Position numbers and translations under genes: made by a program. Shown here in pieces: positions 49,163 to 58,094 of a stretch of DNA of 64,000 nucleotides. Position 1 is the stretch's first letter; each line of letters starts with the position of its first letter. Origin of the DNA: Methylobacterium sp. NEAU K (GTDB taxonomy: Bacteria > Pseudomonadota > Alphaproteobacteria > Rhizobiales > Beijerinckiaceae); the NCBI RefSeq assembly GCF_030700285.1, contig NZ_JAUYZJ010000005.1, positions 157,671 through 221,670 on the forward strand, given 5' to 3'. The notes beneath the pieces were generated by a model. That model did not search any database. It had not been told where the DNA came from and saw only the letters and a program-made list of their open reading frames with translations.

Positions 49163-51199
49163 CTAGAAGCGTGCGATGGCGAGGCGGTGAAGGAACCGCC
49201 GATGGCGCGCGATGGTTCGTGCCGCCGTGACGAGGTCGCTGGCGGCGCGCGCCGTCGTGAGGCGGATGCTTCGGTCCTGCCGCGAGGCGGCGCGGACCAG
49301 GTCGCGAGCCGCACGCTCCAGAGCGTGATCGTCGCCCGAAGCCAGACCGGCACGCGCCGGCCGGATCGAATCGCGCAGGGGCTCGACCGGCCAGAGGCGA
49401 CGCAGCTCGGCGTGCGCTCGCGCCGCAGCGGCCTCCAACCGCGCAAGGGCGAGGGCGTGCAGGAGGTTTGCCCGCCGCACGGCGCCGCTGCCGGAGCTGT
49501 AGCCCGCGAACTGGAACAGGCGGTCCGCATTCAGACTGGTGCGAGTGGTCGCGTCCCCACCCTCGCCGACCAGGGCATCGGCGAGGGCCCGGCGAGCCGA
49601 ATCGAGGGCGAAGAGCCGCTGCTGCGCGGGCGTCACCGGGAGCAGGAGCCGGACCACGATCGACAGGATGGTCGCCGCCAGCACGACCAGGAACGCGCTC
49701 AGCAGGAAGGTCTGCGCGTCATAGGTCTGCGGGTTCGCAGGCCCGAGGAGCACGGGGAAGAACACGATCACGATGAAGCCGATCCCGAAGGTCTTGGGAT
49801 TCAACGACAGGAAGCACCCGAAGAAGATCACGGGCGCCATCACGATGGCCAGCATCGGGAAGCCCTGGACGCCGTTGAGGAACACGAAGCGGGCGATGCC
49901 CGCGAAGGTCGCGGCGAGGCACATGCCGATCACCACGCCGTTGGCGAATTTCTTGGGATCCGGCGTCGACGACGACAGGGCCGCAGTCGCCGCCACCTGC
50001 ACGAGCGCGAAGGTCGCCTGCGGCAGGCCGAGGGCCACGAAGGACGCGGCCGTGACCGCGAAGCCGATCGCCACCCGCAGGGCACCGCGCAGGGCCACCG
50101 GGAAGTCCCGATGCGTCGGCAGCTTGGCGTCGCGCAGGGGCACATGGCCATCGGCGACGGCCAGGATCCCGTCCTGCGCGAAAGTCGCCGCGCAGACGAA
50201 GTCGAGGGCGCGCTGGAGCACCACGACTTCGTCGAGGGGACGGTCACCGGCGCGGATGGCCGCGTCGACGAGGTCGCGCAGGCGCTCGTCGTCCCGGTCG
50301 AGGGAATCGCGGTCGGGCGCAGCGGCGACCCGGCGGCAGATCGCGATCGCTTCCTCGACCGCCGGGCTGCGGTTGTGCAGACAGGACGCCGCGGCCGCCA
50401 CCGCGCGGATCGCCGCCGCCATCACGTAGAGCGCTGCGATGCAGCTGCGTGCGCCCGCCGCCCGGTACCGGCCGTCGTCGAGTTCGCCGGCGATGGCGCT
50501 GGCGTCCGCCCGCATCGGCGCGATGGTGCGGATCAGCGCCGCGGTCCGGGACGCACCGAGGTCGCCCTCGGCCAGGGTTTCGCGGGCATAGGCGCGGGTG
50601 CGGTCCCAGGCCGTGTGAAGCTGCGGCAGCAGCGCCCGCCACGTGCTCGGCGAGGCGAGGGCGTCATTGATGAAGGTGATCGCGAGGATCCCGAGGACGA
50701 TCACGGCGACCCGGGAGACGGCGGCGTCGAAGGTGCCCTGCGGCGCGTCGATCTGCCCGAGCGCAATGATCGCGACCGTGTACCCCGACAGCATCGCGCC
50801 GTAGGCGCGGGTGTCCTGCAGATACTGCGCGGTGAACACGCACAGACCGAGCCAGACCGTGAAGGAGAGCAGCAGCAGGACGCGGTCCTGCCCGAACAGC
50901 GCCATAAGCACGATCGACACCACCGCGCCGATCAGCGTCCCGAGCAGGCGGTAGACCGCCTTCGAGATCGCCTGTCCGCGCTTGGGCTGTGCCAGAATCG
51001 CCACGCAGGTCGCCGCCGAGGAGGCGCTGTCGAGCTGCAGCCAGAACCCGGCGGCCAGCGCCAGCATCATGGCGATCCAGATCCGCAGGGCGAACGCCCA
51101 GGCGGCGGGCTCCGGCACCCAGGCGTCGAGGGTTCCGATCACACGGTCGACGAGCGGAGCGGGGTGCCGGTCCGGGATGGCTGCCGACGCGTCAGCCAT
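49163..51199 (-). CDS. FUSC-family (AaeB/YccS-like) inner-membrane transporter
   Basis: A 678-residue membrane protein with two halves. Each half has a cluster of about five to six hydrophobic helices (about residues 33-170 and 365-505) followed by a cytoplasmic helical domain. FALRIWIAMMLALAAGFWLQLDS at 36-58 and the Pro-rich QPKRGQAISK loop with a conserved RLLGTLIG helix are typical of fusaric acid resistance / AaeB proteins. These export aromatic acids, solvents or similar compounds with an HlyD adaptor. First gene of the FUSC-DUF1656-HlyD operon. Confidence 0.92.
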   Translation of the reverse strand: MADASAAIPDRHPAPLVDRVIGTLDAWVPEPAAWAFALRIWIAMMLALAAGFWLQLDSASSAATCVAILAQPKRGQAISKAVYRLLGTLIGAVVSIVLMALFGQDRVLLLLSFTVWLGLCVFTAQYLQDTRAYGAMLSGYTVAIIALGQIDAPQGTFDAAVSRVAVIVLGILAITFINDALASPSTWRALLPQLHTAWDRTRAYARETLAEGDLGASRTAALIRTIAPMRADASAIAGELDDGRYRAAGARSCIAALYVMAAAIRAVAAAASCLHNRSPAVEEAIAICRRVAAAPDRDSLDRDDERLRDLVDAAIRAGDRPLDEVVVLQRALDFVCAATFAQDGILAVADGHVPLRDAKLPTHRDFPVALRGALRVAIGFAVTAASFVALGLPQATFALVQVAATAALSSSTPDPKKFANGVVIGMCLAATFAGIARFVFLNGVQGFPMLAIVMAPVIFFGCFLSLNPKTFGIGFIVIVFFPVLLGPANPQTYDAQTFLLSAFLVVLAATILSIVVRLLLPVTPAQQRLFALDSARRALADALVGEGGDATTRTSLNADRLFQFAGYSSGSGAVRRANLLHALALARLEAAAARAHAELRRLWPVEPLRDSIRPARAGLASGDDHALERAARDLVRAASRQDRSIRLTTARAASDLVTAARTIARHRRFLHRLAIARF

Positions 51200-51342
51200 G
51201 CCGCGGGCGATCCGGCAGGCGGCGCATCGCCTTCGCCACCGCTGGCCGGGACGGCTGCCGATCCGTCATATCCGCACCGTCCCCGCTGGATGCCGCTTCG
51301 AGCCGTGGAAACGAGCGAGACGCGCGGCGGTTCGCCGGAGAC

Positions 51343-51633
51343 TCAAGCTTTATCGCCGCCTTTCAGGCGCTTGTTGCACTTGCTCCAGTATTGCGGCCAT
51401 TTCGGCCCCTGGGCGGTCTTCTGGGCATCAGTGAGCCCGCGCCACTCGGCGCCGCATGTCTTCTGGCGCTCACGCGCGGCGGTCTGACCGGCACTCGGCT
51501 GCTTGGGGGCCGGCGCGGTGGCCGGTGCCTCGGTGGCGGCCGGAGGCTTGGCCGGCACCTCCTTGGCCAGGAGCGGCTGTGCGATGAGAAGCGGCACCGA
51601 CAACGCCGCGATCCGGACCAGACGGTCGAACAT
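51343..51633 (-). CDS. Secreted small protein, PsiF-like C-terminus, 96 aa
   Basis: The signal peptide covers about residues 1-23 (ending LLAKEV). A Pro/Ala linker (about 27-50) leads to a short domain, RERQKTCGAEWRGLTD and KWPQYWSKCNKRLK, in which the two cysteines (Cys60 and Cys86) and the ERxKxCxAEW pattern resemble the PsiF repeat of phosphate-starvation proteins. It may be periplasmic or surface-associated. Function unknown. It lies upstream of the FUSC gene on the same strand with a 143-bp gap. Confidence 0.65.
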   Translation of the reverse strand: MFDRLVRIAALSVPLLIAQPLLAKEVPAKPPAATEAPATAPAPKQPSAGQTAARERQKTCGAEWRGLTDAQKTAQGPKWPQYWSKCNKRLKGGDKA

Positions 51634-51875
51634 CTTGAATCCCCCCCACCGGCCGCCGATCCGGCGCCGGAGCCGCAGTCTCGCCGCTAGGTCCGGGGGC
51701 CGACAAGGGCGCGCCGGAGTTCGCCAACAGGCGAGGCACGCGCTCTCGCAATCGTGAGGCGGCCGGCCGCGATGCCCTTGAGCATGGCCGGGAAATCGTC
51801 TTCACTGACGGGGTTGTCCGAAGTCGGCGGGGGACCGCCGCGCCGCCGAACGATCGGTCGAGGAGCAGTCAAATC

Positions 51876-52511
51876 ATGGCATCGGTGTCCGGGCGGCCGA
51901 TCGACGTCCATACCTGGAGTACGCCGAACGGCTGGAAGATCCCGATCATGCTGGAAGAGTGCGGGCTTCCGTACCGCGTCGTGCCAGTCAATATCGCGAA
52001 GAACGAGCAATTCGCGCCCGACTTCCTTGCGATTTCGCCGAACAACAAGATTCCGGCGATCGTCGATCCGGACGGTCCGGACGGACAGCCGATCACGGTG
52101 TTTGAATCCGGCGCGATCCTTCAGTATCTCGGCCGCAAGACCGGCCAATTCTACCCGACGGACGAGCGCGCTCGTGTCGCCGTAGACGAATGGTTGTTCT
52201 GGCAAGTCTCGGGTTTCGGGCCGATGCTCGGCCAGACGCATCACTTCAAGATCTATGCGCCCGAGAAGGTCCCGTACGCGATCGACCGCTTCACCGCGGA
52301 GGCCAACCGCCTCTACGGCGTTCTCGAGCGCCGCCTGGAGGGCCGCGACTATCTGGCGGGTGCCTACTCGATCGCCGATATCGCGACGCTGACCTGGGCG
52401 AAACTCAATTTCAAGCAGGGCGTCGATATCGCCACCCTGCCGAACGTGGCGCGCTGGCTCGAGACGGTGCTGGCAAGGCCGGCGGTCCAGCGCGGCCTCG
52501 CGTCGATCTGA
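51876..52511 (+). CDS. Glutathione S-transferase family protein, YfcG/YghU-like
   Basis: A 211-residue two-domain GST. The thioredoxin-like domain (about 1-85) begins IDVHTWSTPNGWKIPIMLEE, with the STPNGWKI motif typical of Nu-class GSTs (YfcG), in which Thr/Asn replace the usual Tyr/Ser/Cys. NKIPAIVDPDG and FESGAILQYLG form the glutathione site. The all-helical domain follows, with YSIADIATLTW near residue 165. Nu-class enzymes reduce disulfides with glutathione. The gene starts with ATG 51876. Confidence 0.9.
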   Translation: MASVSGRPIDVHTWSTPNGWKIPIMLEECGLPYRVVPVNIAKNEQFAPDFLAISPNNKIPAIVDPDGPDGQPITVFESGAILQYLGRKTGQFYPTDERARVAVDEWLFWQVSGFGPMLGQTHHFKIYAPEKVPYAIDRFTAEANRLYGVLERRLEGRDYLAGAYSIADIATLTWAKLNFKQGVDIATLPNVARWLETVLARPAVQRGLASI

Positions 52512-52535
52512 CGAGCGCCGGCACGCGCCCCGGGA

Positions 52536-53000
52536 TCAGTTCTTGTTCGCGGCCTGCTGGTTCACGTCCGGCACCCGGGTCCACGTCTGGGAGCCGCACA
52601 GAACCTTGAGCATGCAGCCGGAGACGCTGAGTTCGGCCTCGCTCTCGCGTTCCAGGCTGACCGTGTAAATCTTGCCTTCCTCGATATTGTAGAGTTCCCC
52701 GGTGAATTTCTCATCGTCAGGCTTCAGGCCGTCGATGAGTTTCAGTCCGATCACCGGACGGCTGCGCTTCTTCGGGTCCGGGTTCTTCAGGTCGGTGCGG
52801 GGTGCGCCGGTGTCGGTGGTGGGCGCCTTGAGCCAGACGACCTTGCCGCAGACGAGTTGCTGGCCCGGGCCGCACCGGTCGATCCGGATCTTGGCGCGGC
52901 CATCTCCGGTGAGCCAGGTGCCGGAGGGATCCTTGCCGGTATCGGCGGACGCGGCCGAGAGGCCGGCGAGGAGGAGGGCGGCGCTGAGGGCGAGGCGCAT
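52536..53000 (-). CDS. DUF2147 domain exported protein
   Basis: A 154-residue protein with a signal peptide (about 1-19, ending SAASA) and the DUF2147 pattern: DPSGTWLTGDGRAKIRIDRCG, LVCGKVVWLKAP, PRTDLKNPDPKKRSRPVIGLK, and the C-terminal region GKIYTVSLERESEAELSVSG with LCGSQTWTRV. The family forms a small lipocalin-like barrel in the periplasm; its ligand is unknown. ATG 53000 has GGAGA at 6-nt spacing; the frame is open upstream but adds low-complexity sequence. It ends 24 bp from the GST stop (convergent). Confidence 0.88.
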   Translation of the reverse strand: MRLALSAALLLAGLSAASADTGKDPSGTWLTGDGRAKIRIDRCGPGQQLVCGKVVWLKAPTTDTGAPRTDLKNPDPKKRSRPVIGLKLIDGLKPDDEKFTGELYNIEEGKIYTVSLERESEAELSVSGCMLKVLCGSQTWTRVPDVNQQAANKN

Positions 53001-53267
53001 GGTTCGTCTCCGAGATTGTGGCGCCGGAGCGCCTGGGGATGGACGAAGTCGGCTTGGGCGGAGTGAGCCGTCGCAATCAGGCGATTTTTCGACCGTGTTG
53101 CGGCAGAGCCACGGCTGCGCTTGTTCCAGCTTGGCGCGGGCCGCCGCTTGAGGCACCGGAGGGCGCCCGCTATAAGCCCGGCACCGAAGCGAAATTCTCG
53201 CCCGTGACGCGCGCTCGACAGCGCGGCGTCAGCCCTTCGCGTTTTCCACAGACAGACCGGACAGATC

Positions 53268-53690
53268 ATGGCCACCGAGCGCACCTTCTCGATCCTCAAG
53301 CCCGACGCGACGCGGCGGAACCTGACCGGCGCCGTGAACGCGGTGATCGAGGAGGCGGGCCTGCGCATCGTCGGCCAGCGCCGCATCCGGATGACCAAGG
53401 CGCAGGCCGAGACGTTCTACGAGGTGCACAAGGAGCGCCCGTTCTACGGCGAGCTGGTCAGCTTCATGACCTCCGGCCCGGTGGTCGTGCAGGTGCTCGA
53501 AGGCGAGAACGCCGTCGCCAAGTACCGCGAGGTGATGGGCGCGACGAACCCGGCGCAGGCGGCCGAGGGTACGATCCGCAAGCGGTTCGCCGAATCGGTC
53601 GGCGAGAACACCGTGCACGGCTCGGACAGCGCCGAGAATGCCAAGATCGAGATCGCGCAGTTCTTCCAGGACTCCGACATCGCTCGATAA
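53268..53690 (+). CDS. ndk: Nucleoside diphosphate kinase
   Basis: A 140-residue NDP kinase that balances NTP pools by ping-pong phosphate transfer. The phosphorylated His117 is in [25 protein letters not shown] at the start and [18 protein letters not shown] are standard. ATG 53268. Its own promoter should lie in the 267-bp gap to the divergent DUF2147 gene. Confidence 0.98.
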   Translation: MATERTFSILKPDATRRNLTGAVNAVIEEAGLRIVGQRRIRMTKAQAETFYEVHKERPFYGELVSFMTSGPVVVQVLEGENAVAKYREVMGATNPAQAAEGTIRKRFAESVGENTVHGSDSAENAKIEIAQFFQDSDIAR

Positions 53691-53858
53691 GGCGGATGCC
53701 GGGTGGCGGGTCGGGCACACCGGCCCACCATCCGTCCGCGTCATGCCTAGTGGCGTGGTGAATGCCGCCAGGTGTGTCCGGGCCGCCATTGACGGAGCGG
53801 CGGCGGGGGGCGTCCAACGGCCAAGGTTATCGAACCTCAGCTCTGGACCGCCAAGACC

Positions 53859-54224
53859 ATGACGATGCGCCGCCTGCCCCTGCTGATCGCGACCGGCCTG
53901 ATCGCGATCGGCGCGACCGCCGCCCTCGCGGGCGGATCTTCGGCCCCGTTCCAGCAGTACGAGCCGGATCCCGCACTCAAGACCGCCACCAAGGCCAACC
54001 TCGAAGGCCGCGTGCGCCACGCCTGCACGGTCGTCCAGGCGCGCATGACCAGCGCGTCCGAGGCCACCCTGGAGCGCCCCTGCGGCTGTTACGCCCGCCA
54101 GACCCTGCGCAGCCTCGACGAATCCGAGATCGAGGCCTACCGCGCCACCGGCTATTTCAACGATTCTGCCCGCGCGAAGGCTCTCTCGGCGCTGGACAGC
54201 TGCAAACTGCAGCGGCCGGTCTGA
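53859..54224 (+). CDS. Exported hypothetical protein, 121 aa
   Basis: The signal peptide covers about residues 4-24 (LPLLIATGLIAIGATAALAG). The mature part has a helical region and the Cys-containing segment HACTVVQARMTSASEATLERPCGCYARQTL (core residues 54-83, cysteines about 56, 75, 77), then a C-terminal LDSCKLQ with a fourth Cys, suggesting disulfides in the periplasm. I do not recognise the family. ATG 53859, with a second in-frame ATG two codons later. It converges on purN. Confidence 0.65.
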   Translation: MTMRRLPLLIATGLIAIGATAALAGGSSAPFQQYEPDPALKTATKANLEGRVRHACTVVQARMTSASEATLERPCGCYARQTLRSLDESEIEAYRATGYFNDSARAKALSALDSCKLQRPV

Positions 54225-54281
54225 GCCTCCGGGGCGCCCCCGGCCCGTGCCGAAACGACACGTCCTTCGGGAGGGGTCGGG

Positions 54282-54932
54282 CTACAGACTGAACAGGACG
54301 CCGTCCGGCGCGGCGTCTTCGATGATGACACGGTCGCCGTCGAGGCGAGCGCGTCCGCCCGCCACCAGCGCCAGCACCGCCGGGTAGAGGCGGCGCTCCT
54401 GGACGATCACCCGGTCGGCCAGACTGTCGGGGTCGTCCCCCTGGCAGACTGGGATCGCGGCCTGGGCCACGATCGGCCCCGCATCGAGCTCCGGCACCAC
54501 GAAGTGCACCGTGCAGCCGTGCAGCCGTACGCCGGCCTCCAGCGCCTGCGCGTGCGTGTGCGTGCCCTTGAACAGAGGCAGCAGCGACGGATGGATGTTC
54601 AGCATCCGGCCCGCCCAGCCCGCCACGAAGCCCGGCGTGAAGATCCGCATGAAGCCGGCAAGACAGACGAGATCGACGTCCGCGGCCCGCAATTCGACGT
54701 CGAGGGCGGCGTCGAAGCCGGCCCGATCCGGGAAGGTCGTGTGGTCGATCGCCCGGGCCGGAATCCCGGCCTCGGCCGCCCGGGTGAGGCCGGCGGCGTC
54801 CGGCCGATTCGACAGAACCAGAACGATCTCGGCCGGGTAGGCAGGATCCTTCGCGGCCTCGATCAGCGCGGCCATGTTCGAGCCGCGTCCCGAGATCAGG
54901 ACCGCGACACGGGTTTTCCGGCCGGGCGCCAT
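54282..54932 (-). CDS. purN: Phosphoribosylglycinamide formyltransferase
   Basis: A 216-residue enzyme that transfers a formyl group from 10-formyl-THF to GAR in purine synthesis. SGRGSNMAALIEA (phosphate loop) at the start, GFMRIFTPGFV, and the active-site block NIHPSLLPLFKGTHTHAQAL with Asn/His, followed by VHFVVPELDAGPI carrying the catalytic Asp, are all present. ATG 54932 overlaps the purM stop by one base (TGATG), so the two are translationally coupled. Confidence 0.97.
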   Translation of the reverse strand: MAPGRKTRVAVLISGRGSNMAALIEAAKDPAYPAEIVLVLSNRPDAAGLTRAAEAGIPARAIDHTTFPDRAGFDAALDVELRAADVDLVCLAGFMRIFTPGFVAGWAGRMLNIHPSLLPLFKGTHTHAQALEAGVRLHGCTVHFVVPELDAGPIVAQAAIPVCQGDDPDSLADRVIVQERRLYPAVLALVAGGRARLDGDRVIIEDAAPDGVLFSL

Positions 54933-55999
54933 CAGAGCGCGAGGCGTCCGCGGAAGGTCACGGGCTCTGCGCCCCGCTGGGTGATCCGGCCGAGGCGCAC
55001 CGGCAGCTCCCCGGCGCGGGTCAGGGCCTCGTCGACGTCGTCGACCGCCTCGGCGGCGGCGATCACCACCATTCCGATGCCGCAGTTGAAGGTCCGCAGC
55101 ATCTCCGCCTCGGCCACGCCGCCCTCGCGGGCGAGCCAGCCGAAGACCGCCGGCGGCCTCAGCGCGTCGAGGTCGATCTCGATGCCGATGTCGTCCGGCA
55201 GGACCCGGGGCAGGTTATCGGGGAAGCCGCCGCCCGTGATGTGCGCCAGGGCCCGCACGCCGTCCGTATCCCCGAGGGCGGCGAGCAGGGGCTTCACGTA
55301 GATGCGCGTCGGCTCCAGCAGGGCCTCGCCGAGGCTCCGGCCGGGCGCGAACGGGGCCGGGGCATCCCAGCCGAGGCCGGTCTTGGCCACGATCCGGCGG
55401 ACCAGCGAGAAACCGTTGGAATGGACCCCGGAGGAGGGCAGGCCGAGCACCACGTCCCCCGGGCGGATGCCAGGCCGCGGCAGGAGCGTGCCGCGCTCGG
55501 CGGCGCCCACCGAAAAGCCGGCGAGATCGTAATCCGACCCGTCGTAGAGGCCGGGCATCTCGGCGGTCTCGCCGCCGATCAGCGCGCAGCCGGCCTGGCG
55601 GCAGCCCTCGGCGATGCCGCGCACGATGTCGGCACCGACGCCGGGCACCAGTTTGCCGGTGGCGTAGTAATCCAGAAAAAACAGCGGCTCGGCGCCCTGG
55701 ACCACGAGGTCGTTGACGCACATCGCCACGAGGTCGATCCCGATCGTGTCGTGCTTGCCGGTCTCAATGGCGATCTTCACCTTGGTGCCGACACCGTCGT
55801 TGGCCGCCACGAGGATCGGATCGCGAAATCCTGCGGCCTTGAGATCGAACAGGCCGCCGAAGCCGCCGATCTCGGCATCCGCCCCCGGCCGCCGGGTGGA
55901 GCGCACCAGCGGCTTGATCGTCTCGACCATGGCGTTGCCGGCATCGATATCGACGCCTGCCTCCGCGTAGGTCAGTCCCTTCCCGTCCTTGGCCGTCAT
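54932..55999 (-). CDS. purM: AIR synthetase (phosphoribosylformylglycinamidine cyclo-ligase)
   Basis: A 355-residue ATP-dependent ligase that closes the imidazole ring to give [15 protein letters not shown] at the start, [44 protein letters not shown] and the [14 protein letters not shown] block near residue 245 are diagnostic. First gene of purM-purN. The divergent AI-2E-family gene starts 144 bp away. Confidence 0.98.
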   Translation of the reverse strand: MTAKDGKGLTYAEAGVDIDAGNAMVETIKPLVRSTRRPGADAEIGGFGGLFDLKAAGFRDPILVAANDGVGTKVKIAIETGKHDTIGIDLVAMCVNDLVVQGAEPLFFLDYYATGKLVPGVGADIVRGIAEGCRQAGCALIGGETAEMPGLYDGSDYDLAGFSVGAAERGTLLPRPGIRPGDVVLGLPSSGVHSNGFSLVRRIVAKTGLGWDAPAPFAPGRSLGEALLEPTRIYVKPLLAALGDTDGVRALAHITGGGFPDNLPRVLPDDIGIEIDLDALRPPAVFGWLAREGGVAEAEMLRTFNCGIGMVVIAAAEAVDDVDEALTRAGELPVRLGRITQRGAEPVTFRGRLAL

Positions 56000-56143
56000 G
56001 CCAGCGTCGTCCCGGTCATCATCGGGTTCGCTCTAGCGGCTTAAGGCGCGCCGCGCGAGTCGGCAGCCGCGAGGCTTGATCGGCGCAGTGCGCATGCCCA
56101 CTCTGCGGCTGGGCGTCGTATGCCGCGTCAGAGGAGCGACATC

Positions 56144-57271
56144 ATGCGCGCACGGGCTTTGATCGCGCTGGCCGCACTCGTCGCTCTCGGAATCCTCGTC
56201 TACCTGCTCCGCGAGGTGATGCTGCCTTTCGTGGCCGGAATCGCGCTCGCCTACCTGCTCGATCCGCTGGCCGACCGGCTGGAGCGGCTCGGGCTCGGCC
56301 GCCTCGCGGCGAGCCTGCTGATCCTGGCGCTCTTCGTCGTCGCGCTGATCGTGTCCCTGCTGATCCTCATCCCGCTCACCGCGAACCAAGTGGTGGCTCT
56401 GGTCAACGCGCTGCCCGGGATGGTCTCTCGGCTCCAGGCCATCATCGCCGAGCGCGCCGGGCCGCTGCTGGAGCGGATCGGCGGCGCGAACGTGCTGACC
56501 GAGCTGCAGGCTTCCGTGGGCACCCTGGCCAGCCAAGGGGGCGCGTGGCTGCTCGCCTTCCTCAAGTCGATCTGGTCGGGCAGCCAGGCTCTGATCTCGA
56601 TCGCGTCGCTGCTGGTCGTGACCCCGGTCGTGGCGTTCTACATCCTGGTCGATTGGGACCGGATGGTCGCGGCCATCGACAGCTGGGTCCCGCCCCGGCA
56701 CCGGACGACCGTGCGCGACCTGGCGCGCCAGATCGACGGCGCGGTCACCGGCTTCGTGCGGGGCCAGACGCTGGTCTGCCTGATCCTCGGCAGTTTCTAC
56801 GCAGTCGGCCTCTGGCTCGTGGGGCTCAATTTCGGTGTCCTGATCGGCTCGATCGCCGGCCTGCTGACCTTCATCCCCTATGTCGGTACCTTGACCGGCT
56901 TCATGCTCTCCGTCGGCGTCGCGCTGGTGCAGTTCTGGCCGAACTCGGACTGGCTGCATCTCGGGCTGACCGTGGGCGTGTTCCTGGTCGGCCAGTTCCT
57001 GGAGGGCAACGTCATCGCCCCGAAGCTCGTGGGCGGGTCCACGGGCCTGCACCCGGTCTGGCTGATGTTCGCGCTGCTGGCCTTCGGCACGCTTTTCGGA
57101 TTCGTCGGCCTGCTCTTGGCGGTGCCGGTGGCGGCCTCGATCGGCGTGCTCGTGCGCTTCGCCCTGGCGCGCTACCTCCAGAGCCGGCTCTACCATGCCG
57201 AGCAGCCCGTGCTGATCGACCTTCCGCCGGAGGGCGGCCGGAGCTTGACCTCGACCGGCGCTAGATCCTGA
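56144..57271 (+). CDS. AI-2E family (PerM-like) membrane protein
   Basis: A 375-residue polytopic protein of the AI-2E/PerM family. Hydrophobic segments lie at about residues 5-40 and 55-88, then a longer amphipathic region (about 90-150), then four to five segments. GLNFGVLIGSIAGLLTFIPYVGT (core residues about 228-250) and LEGNVIAPKLVGGSTGLHPVWL are characteristic. Family members are proposed permeases or exporters; a role in AI-2 is only proven for few. GAGGAGCG precedes ATG 56144. Eight bp separate its stop from hdaA, suggesting an operon. Confidence 0.88.
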   Translation: MRARALIALAALVALGILVYLLREVMLPFVAGIALAYLLDPLADRLERLGLGRLAASLLILALFVVALIVSLLILIPLTANQVVALVNALPGMVSRLQAIIAERAGPLLERIGGANVLTELQASVGTLASQGGAWLLAFLKSIWSGSQALISIASLLVVTPVVAFYILVDWDRMVAAIDSWVPPRHRTTVRDLARQIDGAVTGFVRGQTLVCLILGSFYAVGLWLVGLNFGVLIGSIAGLLTFIPYVGTLTGFMLSVGVALVQFWPNSDWLHLGLTVGVFLVGQFLEGNVIAPKLVGGSTGLHPVWLMFALLAFGTLFGFVGLLLAVPVAASIGVLVRFALARYLQSRLYHAEQPVLIDLPPEGGRSLTSTGARS

Positions 57272-57278
57272 GCGACCC

Positions 57279-57989
57279 ATGCCCGAGAACGCACCACCCC
57301 GTCAGCTAGCCTTCGACCTGCCCCTCGATCCTCGCTACGGCCGCGAGGACTTTCTCGTCGGGCCGGCCAACGAGGCGGCCTACGCGCTGATCGAGGCTTG
57401 GCCGGACTGGCCCGACAGCGTGCTCGTGCTCACCGGCCCGTCGGGCAGCGGCAAGAGCCATCTCGCGGCGATTTGGGCCGAGCGGGCGCATGCCTGGACG
57501 ACCTCCGCGGCGGAAGTCGGCGCGGATGCCGTGCAGCACCTCGTGTCGAATGGGGCGCTCGTCATCGAGGATATCGACGAGTCCGAGCGCCGGGACGAAG
57601 CGGCCCTGTTCCATCTGCTGAACCGCGCCCGCGAGCGGGCCTGCCCGGTCCTGCTGACCAGCGCCAGCGGGATCGACGGGCTCGGCCTCGCCACGCCGGA
57701 TCTGCGCTCGCGGCTGCGCCTCGCGCCGAGCATCGGCATCGACGCGCCGGACGATGCGCTGCTGCGCGCCGTCCTGGTGAAGCTCTTCGTCGATCGGCAA
57801 CTGGTGGTCGATCTCGGCGTGATCGAAGCGCTGGCGCTGCGAATCGACCGCTCGCTCGGTCGCGCCCGCGACGTGGTGGCGGAACTCGATCGCGACGCGC
57901 TCGGGCGGGGCCGGCGGATCAGCCGGCCGCTGGCCCTCGCCGTGCTGCGGCGGATGGGGTTCGATGAGGATGGGGACGTGAGCGCCTGA
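57279..57989 (+). CDS. hdaA: DnaA regulatory inactivator homologue (HdaA)
   Basis: A 236-residue AAA+ protein related to the DnaA ATPase core. In alphaproteobacteria HdaA stimulates ATP hydrolysis by DnaA on the sliding clamp, limiting re-initiation. The N-terminal RQLAFDLPLDPRYGREDFLVGPAN holds a clamp-binding QLAFDLP-type motif at residues 9-15; Walker A is GPSGSGKSH near residue 52; Walker B is ALVIEDIDE near 94; RSRLRLAP carries the arginine-finger region. The DNA-binding domain of DnaA is absent, as expected for Hda. It sits between the AI-2E-family gene and ppk1. Confidence 0.93.
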   Translation: MPENAPPRQLAFDLPLDPRYGREDFLVGPANEAAYALIEAWPDWPDSVLVLTGPSGSGKSHLAAIWAERAHAWTTSAAEVGADAVQHLVSNGALVIEDIDESERRDEAALFHLLNRARERACPVLLTSASGIDGLGLATPDLRSRLRLAPSIGIDAPDDALLRAVLVKLFVDRQLVVDLGVIEALALRIDRSLGRARDVVAELDRDALGRGRRISRPLALAVLRRMGFDEDGDVSA

Positions 57990-58094
57990 GCGCGGAAACC
58001 CGGTGGTCGTCACGAAAGCGTCGTGAAGGCCATAGGTTTTCAATGTTAAACGCTCGGCGCCGCCAGGGGGCCACGGGCAAGGACGGGAATCGGG